A DNA stretch of 64,000 nucleotides from the NCBI RefSeq assembly GCF_017310545.1, contig NZ_CP066203.1, forward strand, positions 1,736,001 to 1,800,000, given 5' to 3'. The DNA comes from Methylacidimicrobium sp. B4 (GTDB taxonomy: Bacteria; Verrucomicrobiota; Verrucomicrobiia; Methylacidiphilales; Methylacidiphilaceae). The notes under the pieces are model-generated. The model saw only the letters and a list, made by a program, of their open reading frames with translations, searched no databases and was not told the origin of the DNA. Each line of letters opens with the position of its first letter. The first letter of the stretch is position 1. The translations under genes and the position numbers were made by a program. This document shows positions 44,029 through 51,072 of the stretch, piece by piece.

Positions 44029-46341
44029 TCCCCCCTTTTCCGCCAGCTCCTTCCGGAGAAGCTTGGCTGCTTCCACCATGTGACGCAGGGAGGGGACGAC
44101 TTCCGCCGCACTCCGTGTCTTGAGTCCGCAGTCCGGATTGACCCAGAGGGCCGCCGCAGGAAGGACTGCCAAGGCGCGCCGCATCGCTGCGACCATCTCC
44201 TCCACCGAGGGGATCCGAGGCGAATGAATATCCCACACGCCGGGGCCGATCTCGTTGGGATACCGGAAGTGGACGAAGGCATGAAGCAGCTCCAGGCTGG
44301 AGCGGCTGGCTTCGATGGAAATGACATCGGCATCCAGGGCGGCGATCGCGTCAATGATGTCGTTGAACTCCGAATAGCACATGTGTGTGTGGATCGCCGT
44401 CGCATCCGCAACGACGCTGGCACTCAGGCGGAAGGCTTCGACCGCCCAGGTGAGATAATCGGGCCAATCAGCCCGGCGGAGCGGAAGTCCCTCTCGCAGG
44501 GCAGGTTCGTCGATTTGAATGACCGAGATCCCGGCCCGTTCCAAATCGGCGACCTCATCCCGGATGGCCAAGGCGATCTGACGGGCCGTAGAGGACCGGG
44601 GCTGGTCGTCACGAACGAAGCTCCATTGGAGGATGGTGATCGGGCCGGTCAGCATTCCCTTCATCGGCCGTTGCGTGAGCGATTGAGCGAACTGCGACCA
44701 GCGCACCGTCATCGGCTTCGGCCGCGACACATCGCCGAAGATGATCGGAGGCTTGGTGCAGCGGGAGCCGTAGCTCTGCACCCATCCGTTTTCGGTGAAG
44801 GCAAAGCCGCCGAGCTGCTCTCCGAAGTACTCGACCATGTCATTGCGCTCGAATTCGCCATGCACAAGAACGTCGAGGCCGATCTCTTCCTGCAGCGCGA
44901 CGACCCGTCGGATTTCTCCTTCCAGGAACGATTCGTATTCGGCGGTCGTCAGCCCTCCGGCACGCCACCGCGCTCGAGCTTTCCGCACCTCGGATGTCTG
45001 AGGGAAGGAGCCGATCGTGGTGGTGGGGAGCAGCGGCAGGGGATGGAGGCTCCGCTGCGCCTTCCTCCGCGTAGGGTAGCGGCTCTTCCGCTGGAGGTCG
45101 AGGGGTCCGATCGCGGCCACGCGCTGCGCGACTGCGGGATCGTGCACCCGACGGCTCGCTCGACGAGACTCCTGGATCCGCCGATTCTCCTCGAGGGCGG
45201 GCAGGGAAGCGGGATCGTGGACGGCGAGGCGGGCCAGGAGGTGTACTTCGCGGAGCTTTTCGTCGGCGAAGGCGAGCCAGCTGCGCAATTCCGGATCGAG
45301 GCGCTTTTCCGCTTCCAGGCTCACCGGGACGTGAAGCAGGGAGCAAGAGGGCGCGAGCCAAAGGCGATCGTGTCCCAGCACGGCGAGGGCGCGCTCGATG
45401 GAGCGGAGCGATGCGGAGAGCGCGTTGCGCCAGACATTCCGTCCGTCGACAATCCCGAGCGAAAGGATCATGCCTGGCGGAATCCTGCTCAGGACGCTTT
45501 CCAGCTCCGAGCCCCCCCGCGTGGCGTCCCAGTGCACGGCGTCGACCGGCAGGGAGAAGACCGCCTCGAGGTTGTCCCGCAACGGACCGAAGTAGGTGGC
45601 CAGGAGCATCCGGAGATTGGGGGCTGCCGCCCGGAGTCCGCGATAGGCGATGCCGACCGCATCCTGAAAGGCGGGCGAGAGATCGAGCACCAGTGCGGGC
45701 TCGTCGATCTGAATCCATTCGCATCCCAGCTCGCCGAACTGCCGCAGGATCTCCTGATAGACGGGCAGAAGGGCGGGAAGAAGCAAGGCCGCGTCCCCGT
45801 TTCCCTCCACCTTGGAAAGGCGGAGAAAGCTGATCGGGCCGAGAAGCACCGGCTTCGCGGGAAAGCCCGCTTGGCGCGCCTCGAGAAAGTCGATGAAAGG
45901 CTTGCGGGAGGAGAGACGAAAGGCTTGATCCGGTGTAAGCTCGGGAACGATATAGTGGTAGTTGGTGTCAAACCACTTCGTCATCTCCATCGGAGCAATG
46001 CCTTGGGAGCCATGCCCATGCTCGCGCTCGAGCAGGCCGCGAGCCATCGCGAAGAGCTGATCGACGGAGACCTCCTCTCCGAACGAGCCGAATCGGCGAG
46101 GGACCGCACCCACGAGGGCAGCCGTGTCCAGGACGTGGTCGTAAAGGCTGAAGTCCCCGGTCGGGATCCAACGCATTCCGGCCGCTTTCTGACGGGTCCA
46201 AGCCTGGTGGCGAAGGTCGGAAGTCGTTTGCAAGAGCGAATCGAGCGGCGAATCTCCCCTCCAGTAGGATTCGACCGCTCGCTTAAGCTCGCGGTGGGGG
46301 CCGATCCTGGGATAGCCTAGATTGTGGGCAGTGAGCTCCAT
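44017..46341 (-). CDS. metE: Cobalamin-independent methionine synthase MetE
   Basis: This 774-residue enzyme moves the methyl group of methyltetrahydrofolate (polyglutamate) to homocysteine. The N-terminal half begins NLGYPRIGPHRELKRA. The C-terminal half carries the zinc ligands in IHTHMCY and in NPDCGLKTR, and TTTIGSFPQT marks the domain joint. ATG 46341 is the family start; the frame is open for another 164 codons upstream into rsmA antisense. The 116-base gap to the divergent rsmA is too short for a typical SAM riboswitch, and I see none. MetE indicates methionine synthesis without B12. Confidence 0.95.
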   Translation of the reverse strand: MELTAHNLGYPRIGPHRELKRAVESYWRGDSPLDSLLQTTSDLRHQAWTRQKAAGMRWIPTGDFSLYDHVLDTAALVGAVPRRFGSFGEEVSVDQLFAMARGLLEREHGHGSQGIAPMEMTKWFDTNYHYIVPELTPDQAFRLSSRKPFIDFLEARQAGFPAKPVLLGPISFLRLSKVEGNGDAALLLPALLPVYQEILRQFGELGCEWIQIDEPALVLDLSPAFQDAVGIAYRGLRAAAPNLRMLLATYFGPLRDNLEAVFSLPVDAVHWDATRGGSELESVLSRIPPGMILSLGIVDGRNVWRNALSASLRSIERALAVLGHDRLWLAPSCSLLHVPVSLEAEKRLDPELRSWLAFADEKLREVHLLARLAVHDPASLPALEENRRIQESRRASRRVHDPAVAQRVAAIGPLDLQRKSRYPTRRKAQRSLHPLPLLPTTTIGSFPQTSEVRKARARWRAGGLTTAEYESFLEGEIRRVVALQEEIGLDVLVHGEFERNDMVEYFGEQLGGFAFTENGWVQSYGSRCTKPPIIFGDVSRPKPMTVRWSQFAQSLTQRPMKGMLTGPITILQWSFVRDDQPRSSTARQIALAIRDEVADLERAGISVIQIDEPALREGLPLRRADWPDYLTWAVEAFRLSASVVADATAIHTHMCYSEFNDIIDAIAALDADVISIEASRSSLELLHAFVHFRYPNEIGPGVWDIHSPRIPSVEEMVAAMRRALAVLPAAALWVNPDCGLKTRSAAEVVPSLRHMVEAAKLLRKELAEKGGSTS

Positions 46342-46457
46342 GGGGAGCCCATAACAGAGTGCACCGGGAATCGCAAGGAAGGTTTTTGCGGCCTCCGGGC
46401 CCTTTCCGTCCGTGAGCAGCCGGGCGTCGAGGGGAAGAGGGGGAGTCGCAAGGAAGG

Positions 46458-47273
46458 ATGAGCATACGAGAGATCCGGGAACAGCTCGCCTCGTCTGCGC
46501 TGCGCCCGCAGCGCCGATTCGGCCAAAACTTCCTCCACGACCGGAACATGGCCTGTTGGATCGTCGACTCCGCGCTTCAAAACCTTTCCCTGCCGTGGCG
46601 GGTTTGGGAGGTCGGACCTGGCCTGGGGGTCCTGACGGCACTTCTGTTGGAGAGAGGGGCCGGGGTTCGCGCGGTCGAGATCGACCGTGGGCTTGCGGGG
46701 ATCTTGCGCGATCGCTTTCGGGGCGAGGCGCGCTTTCAACTCTGCGAAGGGGATGTGTTGCGAGAGGAATGGCCCGATCCCGTGGCCGACTGGATCCTGA
46801 TCGGTAACCTGCCCTATTCGATTTCCGGGCCATTTCTCGCTTCCCTCTTCCGGCAAAGGGCTTCCTTCCGCCGCGTCGTCGTGACCCTCCAGCGCGAGGT
46901 GGCCGAGCGGCTCGTGGCCAAGCCGAGGCAGGATGCCTACGGAAGCCTTTCGGTCATGGGTCAATCCACCTATCGGGTGGACATCCGAAAGCGGCTGCCC
47001 CCGTCGGTCTTCTATCCGGCTCCGAAAGTGGAGTCGGCGCTGATCTGCCTCGAGCCCTTGGGGGAGGTGCGGATTCCTCCAGAGGACCGGGAAGACTTTT
47101 GCTCCTTCGTGCGCGAGAGCTTCCAGCAGCGGCGGAAGAGCTTGGGAAGACGGTGGAGTCGTGGGGAGCGGCGGCGTCCGGAGGAGTTGAGCGTCGCCGA
47201 GTGGGTGTCGGCCTACCGGGAATTGCGGAAGGCGGCTCCGGCGGAAACGGGAGGATCTTTTGGTTTGACCTGA
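46458..47273 (+). CDS. rsmA: 16S rRNA dimethyladenosine transferase RsmA (KsgA)
   Basis: This 271-residue enzyme dimethylates the two adenines in the 3' hairpin of 16S rRNA. It shows RFGQNFLHDRN, the SAM motif EVGPGLGVLTALLL, EIDRGLA, the catalytic NLPYSIS, and PPSVFYPAPKVESA. All conserved elements are present. It is divergent from metE, and the ilvN leader begins 30 bases after the stop, so read-through into the ilv operon is possible. Confidence 0.95.
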   Translation: MSIREIREQLASSALRPQRRFGQNFLHDRNMACWIVDSALQNLSLPWRVWEVGPGLGVLTALLLERGAGVRAVEIDRGLAGILRDRFRGEARFQLCEGDVLREEWPDPVADWILIGNLPYSISGPFLASLFRQRASFRRVVVTLQREVAERLVAKPRQDAYGSLSVMGQSTYRVDIRKRLPPSVFYPAPKVESALICLEPLGEVRIPPEDREDFCSFVRESFQQRRKSLGRRWSRGERRRPEELSVAEWVSAYRELRKAAPAETGGSFGLT

Positions 47274-47302
47274 CCAGGAAGCGAATATAAAAAGGAGAGG
47301 AA

Positions 47303-47365
47303 ATGAGGCCGCACAGGCGATCGGACACGCGATTGGTTTTGTTCGGGAGACTAGCGGTCTCCTGA
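47303..47365 (+). CDS. Putative ilv leader peptide (20 codons, Leu/Val-rich end)
   Basis: This short ORF was found by eye in the rsmA-ilvN gap. AAAGGAGAGG lies directly upstream of the ATG, the strongest ribosome-binding site in the neighbourhood. The product ends RLVLFGRLAVS. Three consecutive codons are Leu-Val-Leu (TTG GTT TTG), and later come CTA (Leu, a codon rare in GC-rich genomes) and GTC (Val). It is followed by a terminator before ilvN, so the likely job is to sense leucine/valine tRNA charging by ribosome stalling. No homology evidence is available to me; function is inferred from arrangement. Confidence 0.7.
   Translation: MRPHRRSDTRLVLFGRLAVS
47346..47362 (+). promoter_or_regulatory. 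Pause-type hairpin at the end of the leader ORF
   Basis: A perfect 6-bp stem GGAGAC/GTCTCC with a 5-base loop (TAGCG) overlaps the last leader codons. In attenuators such a hairpin pauses RNA polymerase until the ribosome catches up. Confidence 0.6.
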
Positions 47366-47415
47366 AAAGGGCGTGGATCCCGCACCAACGGCAGAGCAGG
47401 AAGCATCCCGCCTTT
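47366..47415 (+). promoter_or_regulatory. Putative antiterminator
   Basis: AAAGGGCG at 47366-47373, immediately after the leader stop, repeats exactly at 47422-47429 in the terminator's 3' arm. Either copy can pair with CGCCTTT (47409-47415). Pairing of the first copy would block the terminator. Confidence 0.6.
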
Positions 47416-47440
47416 CCAAAGAAAGGGCGGGTTTTTTGTT
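47407..47440 (+). terminator. Intrinsic terminator (attenuator) before ilvN
   Basis: CCCGCCTTT (47407-47415) pairs with AAGGGCGGG (47423-47431) in a 9-bp, GC-rich stem with one G-U pair and a 7-base loop. Six T, then GTTT, follow directly. It lies after the leader ORF and 43 bases before ilvN, so it must be read through for the operon to be expressed. Confidence 0.85.
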
Positions 47441-47483
47441 TATGGATCAGGGGAACCTTCCCGGAAAGGAACCGGAAGCGCGA

Positions 47484-47963
47484 ATGCGGCACACCATTTC
47501 GGTGCTGGTAGCGAACCGATTTGGGGTGCTCACCCGAATCGCGGGCCTGTTTAGTGGGCGTGGATACAATATCGACACCTTGAACGTCGGTCCGACGCAT
47601 GACGAAAAGGTCTCCCGGATGACGATCGTCGTCAAAGGGGATGACAAGGTGCTCGATCAGGTAACGCGGCAGCTCAATAAGCTGGTGGATGTCATCGCCG
47701 TTCAGGATTTTCGCGAGGGGGAATCCATCGATCGCCAGCTGATCCTGGTGAAGGTCAAGAGCACGGAGCGTTCCAGGGCAGAGCTCATGCAGATCTGCGA
47801 CATCTTCCGCGCGAAGATCGTGAACGTGGAGCCGGAGGATCTGACGATCGAGATCACGGGTGACGAGAGCAAGGTGGAGAAGTTCCTCTACTTGATGAGC
47901 AGCTTTGGAATTCTCGATATTTCCCGGACCGGGAAGATTGCCTTACCGAGGCAAGGAAAATAG
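47484..47963 (+). CDS. ilvN: Acetolactate synthase small (regulatory) subunit
   Basis: This 159-residue protein has the N-terminal ACT domain (HTISVLVANRFGVLTRIAGLFSGRGYNIDTL) and the C-terminal domain of IlvH/IlvN. It binds valine and controls the catalytic subunit IlvB, which is not encoded in the window. ATG 47484 begins right at the ACT domain; ATG 47442 lies against the terminator T-run with no ribosome-binding site and is unlikely. It is first in ilvN-ilvC-leuA and placed behind a leader and terminator. Confidence 0.93.
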   Translation: MRHTISVLVANRFGVLTRIAGLFSGRGYNIDTLNVGPTHDEKVSRMTIVVKGDDKVLDQVTRQLNKLVDVIAVQDFREGESIDRQLILVKVKSTERSRAELMQICDIFRAKIVNVEPEDLTIEITGDESKVEKFLYLMSSFGILDISRTGKIALPRQGK

Positions 47964-47982
47964 CAAGGAGGAAACGGAGGCT

Positions 47983-49038
47983 ATGGCGGCGAAGATCTAT
48001 ACGGAGCAGGAGACGAGCCTGGCTCCGCTGCAGAATCGGGTGTTCGGCGTGATCGGGTTTGGGTCGCAAGGGCATGCCCATGCGCTCAACTTGCGGGACA
48101 GCGGGATCGAGGTGATCGTGGGTCTTCCGGAGAAGAGTCGTTCGGTGGGCGTCGCGCGCGATCTCGGTTTCCCGGTTCAGCGGAATGGCGAGGTGGCGGC
48201 CAAGGCCGACGTGCTTTTCTTTGCCGCGCCCGATCTGGCGATTGCCGACATCTATTCGGCCGACGTCGTCCCGCATCTCCGGCCCGGGCAGACCCTGGGC
48301 TTCGCTCATGGGTTTGCCGTCCATTACCGGACGATCGCTCCCCCGGAAGAGGTCGACGTCGTCCTGGTGGCTCCCAAAGGCCCGGGCCACCTGGTGCGCC
48401 GGGAGTTCACCCAAGGGAAGGGGGTGCCCGCCCTCGTTGCCGTGGGACAGAACCCGTCCGGAAGAGCGCTCGAAACGGCTCTCGCCTGGGCCGCTGGCAT
48501 CGGATCGGCTCGCGCCGGAGTGATCGAGACCAGCTTCCGGGAGGAGACGGAGACCGACCTCTTCGGAGAGCAGGCGGTGCTCTGCGGCGGAATGACGGCG
48601 CTGGTGCAAGCGGGGTTCGAAACCCTGGTCGAGGCCGGCTACCAGCCCGAGATGGCCTATTTCGAATGTCTCCACGAGATGAAGCTGATCGTAGATTTGA
48701 TGTACGAAGCAGGAATCTCCGGCATGCGCTTTTCGATCTCGGAAACCGCCAAATGGGGGGATCTGACCGTCGGTCCGCAAATCATCGATGAGCACGTGCG
48801 CGAAACCATGCGGAAGGTCCTGGGCCGCATCCGGGATGGGAGCTTCGCGCGCGAATGGATCGCCGAGGCTCACGGAGGGAAGAAGCACTATCAGGAGCTT
48901 TTGCAACAAGGAGCGGGTCACCCGATCGAGCAGGTGGGCGAGCGGATGCGCTCTCTGATGCCCTGGTTGAAAAAACGGGACATGTCGGGGGCGCAGGCGG
49001 CCTACGAGAAGGGCTTGGGGAAAGGGGAAGCCACATGA
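47983..49038 (+). CDS. ilvC: Ketol-acid reductoisomerase (class I)
   Basis: This 351-residue enzyme turns acetolactate or acetohydroxybutyrate into the dihydroxy acids, with NADPH and magnesium. The Rossmann motif is VIGFGSQGHAHALNLRDSG, followed by HGFAVHY, the acidic metal ligands in EETETDLFGEQAVLCGG, and YFECLHEMKLIVDL. The short length is class I. AAGGAGGAAACGGAGG precedes ATG 47983. The stop overlaps the leuA start (ATGA). Confidence 0.96.
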   Translation: MAAKIYTEQETSLAPLQNRVFGVIGFGSQGHAHALNLRDSGIEVIVGLPEKSRSVGVARDLGFPVQRNGEVAAKADVLFFAAPDLAIADIYSADVVPHLRPGQTLGFAHGFAVHYRTIAPPEEVDVVLVAPKGPGHLVRREFTQGKGVPALVAVGQNPSGRALETALAWAAGIGSARAGVIETSFREETETDLFGEQAVLCGGMTALVQAGFETLVEAGYQPEMAYFECLHEMKLIVDLMYEAGISGMRFSISETAKWGDLTVGPQIIDEHVRETMRKVLGRIRDGSFAREWIAEAHGGKKHYQELLQQGAGHPIEQVGERMRSLMPWLKKRDMSGAQAAYEKGLGKGEAT

Positions 49039-50612
49039 AAGAGGCCAATCGAGTCACGATTTTCGATACCACGTTGCGCGATGGAGAGCAGTGCCCCGGG
49101 GCGAGCATGACGCCTCGGCAAAAGCTCGAGGTAGCGCGCCAGCTGGCGCGCCTCGGCGTTGACGTGATCGAGGCGGGCTTTCCAGTGATCAGCCAGGGAG
49201 ATTTCGCCTCGGTCCGGGACATCGCCGAGCAGATCGAAGGTCCCAAGATCTGCGGGCTGGCGCGTTGCCTTGCCGCCGATATCGACGCTGCGGGAGAGGC
49301 GTTGCGGCCCGCGGGAAAGCGTGGACGGATTCACGTTTTTCTGGCGACCTCGTCGATCCATCGCGTGCACAAGCTGGCGAAGAGCCGGGAGGAGGTGATT
49401 CGCATCGCTGCCGAGGCGATCCGCCGAGCACGCGGCTTCGTCGAGGACGTGGAATTCTCTCCGGAGGATGCGACCCGGACCGAGCCCGACTTTCTCTTGC
49501 GTATCGTGACGGAGGCGATCGCCGCGGGAGCGAGCACGATCAACATCCCGGACACCGTGGGATACACCACGCCCGAAGAGTTTGCGGAGCGGATCCGCAT
49601 GCTCCGGGAGGGAGTCCCCAACATCGGGATGGCCGTATTGAGCGTTCATTGCCACAACGACCTCGGCTTGGCGGTGGCCAACTCGCTGGCGGCGCTCCAG
49701 GCAGGGGCGAGGCAGGTCGAAGGGACGATCAACGGGATTGGCGAGCGGGCCGGGAATGCCGCGCTCGAGGAGATCGTAATGGCGCTCAACACGCGCCGCG
49801 ATCTTTTCGGCGGGCTCGAAACGGGCGTCCATGCCAAGGAGATCGTTCGGACCAGCCGCCTGGTGGCCCGGATGTCCGGACTCCACGTCCAGCGCAACAA
49901 GGCGGTGGTTGGAGAAAATGCATTTGCCCATAGCGCTGGCATCCACCAGGACGGAGTCCTCAAGAAGCGAGAGACCTACGAGATCATGGACCCCACCGCG
50001 ATTGGTTGGGGAGAGACCGAGCTTCCCTTGACGAAGCACAGCGGCAGGGCCGCCCTGGAAAAGAGGCTCGTGACCCTCGGGTTCGGGTTGAGCCGGGAGG
50101 AGATCGACGCCGTTTTCGGCAAGTTCAAGGAGATTGGAGACAAAAAGAAGTTTGTCTACGACGACGATCTGGTCGCTCTCGCCGAAGGGCAGATCACCAG
50201 GATCCAGGAAACCTTCGAGCTGGTCTACTGGAGCGTGTCGACGGCATTCCAGGGAGTGCCCACCGCCACGGTCCGCCTGCGCAAGGGAGCCGAAGTCTCG
50301 ACCGATGCCGGAGTCGGGGGTGGATCAGTCGATGCGGCGATGAAAGCGATCGATCGGATCAGCGGACAGCATGGGCACTTGGTCGAGTACCGTGTGGAGG
50401 CTGTCACCGAAGGCAAGGACGCGATCGGCGAGGTTACGGTCCGGGTCGATTTCGGCGAAGGCAGGCTCATCACCGGAAAAGCGGCCTCCACCGATGTGGT
50501 CGAGGCGAGCGTCCGAGCCTATCTCAACGCGGTCAACCGTTCCTTCCTCTCCCGAACGGAGCTTCCGGGGAAAGAGGAAACCGCTCCGTCCCGAGAAGAC
50601 AAGGTTGCTTAA
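49035..50612 (+). CDS. leuA: 2-isopropylmalate synthase
   Basis: This 525-residue enzyme condenses ketoisovalerate and acetyl-CoA in the first leucine step. The TIM-barrel catalytic motifs are IFDTTLRDGEQCPGASM, the metal-binding HCHNDLGLAVANSLAA, and NGIGERAGNAALEEI. The C-terminal leucine-binding regulatory domain is present (AFQGVPTATVRL, GGSVDAAMKAIDRI). Coupling to ilvC by ATGA puts leucine synthesis under the same leader. It is the last gene of the unit. Confidence 0.96.
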   Translation: MKEANRVTIFDTTLRDGEQCPGASMTPRQKLEVARQLARLGVDVIEAGFPVISQGDFASVRDIAEQIEGPKICGLARCLAADIDAAGEALRPAGKRGRIHVFLATSSIHRVHKLAKSREEVIRIAAEAIRRARGFVEDVEFSPEDATRTEPDFLLRIVTEAIAAGASTINIPDTVGYTTPEEFAERIRMLREGVPNIGMAVLSVHCHNDLGLAVANSLAALQAGARQVEGTINGIGERAGNAALEEIVMALNTRRDLFGGLETGVHAKEIVRTSRLVARMSGLHVQRNKAVVGENAFAHSAGIHQDGVLKKRETYEIMDPTAIGWGETELPLTKHSGRAALEKRLVTLGFGLSREEIDAVFGKFKEIGDKKKFVYDDDLVALAEGQITRIQETFELVYWSVSTAFQGVPTATVRLRKGAEVSTDAGVGGGSVDAAMKAIDRISGQHGHLVEYRVEAVTEGKDAIGEVTVRVDFGEGRLITGKAASTDVVEASVRAYLNAVNRSFLSRTELPGKEETAPSREDKVA

Positions 50613-50761
50613 GAGAGGAGGGCGCCGCCCGGGGGGCGCGTGCGGAAGCGCACTCTCTTGAGTCGACGGTGGGATCCCCTCTCTCGGTACGAAAGGAGCG
50701 GTGCCTCCGAGCTCTCGAAGCCAAGCTCCGTATGGACCAGGCCTCTGAGGCGGGGCGACGG

Positions 50762-50905
50762 TCAGGGGAGCGGGAGAGGCGGGGCGATCGGTGAGGGGGG
50801 TGGCTGATTTTCCGGGAGAAAGAGGGTGATCAGGCGGTGGAAGGTCACGAAGACCATGAGAAAGAAATAGCCGATCACAATGATCAGGATCAGTCCCGCC
50901 GTCAT
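50762..50905 (-). CDS. Small single-pass membrane protein (hypothetical)
   Basis: This is a 47-residue ORF with one strongly hydrophobic helix (TAGLILIIVIGYFFLMVFV) followed by a basic/aromatic stretch and a Pro-rich tail (ENQPPPSPIAPPLPLP). ATG 50905 has GGGAT a few bases upstream. The frame can extend to GTG 50986, which would add 27 residues with seven histidines. It lies downstream of ppc on the same strand. I recognise no family; it may be a real small membrane protein, because such hydrophobicity with a helix-length boundary is unlikely to be random. Confidence 0.4.
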   Translation of the reverse strand: MTAGLILIIVIGYFFLMVFVTFHRLITLFLPENQPPPSPIAPPLPLP

Positions 50906-50991
50906 ATCCCGACGCCGATGTGCGTGAACCGCATCGTGGTGTTCGTCGGCTCTCGCCACCCGGACCCCGTCATGATTGGTGTGCACAATGC

Positions 50992-51021
50992 AATTAAGAC
51001 CCGTTTGGCTTCAGAACGCAA
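50992..51021 (-). promoter_or_regulatory. Possible promoter for the small membrane ORF
   Basis: On the minus strand TTGCGT (51021-51016) and TTAATT (50997-50992) are 18 bases apart. Transcription would begin near 50985. Confidence 0.3.
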
Positions 51022-51072
51022 ATCCATTTATCGGTGCTCAGGCGAACCATTTTTGAGGAATACGGAAAGAGC

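Larger units (their letters stand above)
50613..51072. other. Intergenic region between leuA and ppc
   Basis: The first 50 bases hold two GC-rich hairpins that could end the leuA transcript: GCGCC/GGCGC at 50622-50639 and GTGCG/CGCAC at 50640-50653, neither followed by a T-run. The middle carries a small minus-strand membrane ORF (separate entry) with a possible promoter. The last 50 bases show nothing clear. Confidence 0.5.

Noticed and set aside
44080-46320. 746-codon open frame on the plus strand opposite metE
   Set aside because: metE is unmistakable on the other strand; the antisense product has no domain and is compositionally biased.
46342-46457. Possible SAM riboswitch upstream of metE
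   Set aside because: Only 116 bases separate metE from divergent rsmA, and no SAM-I or SAM-II core sequence is visible.
47442-47483. Upstream ATG (47442) as the ilvN start
   Set aside because: It abuts the terminator T-run, has no ribosome-binding site, and the added 14 residues are not like the family; ATG 47484 begins at the ACT domain.
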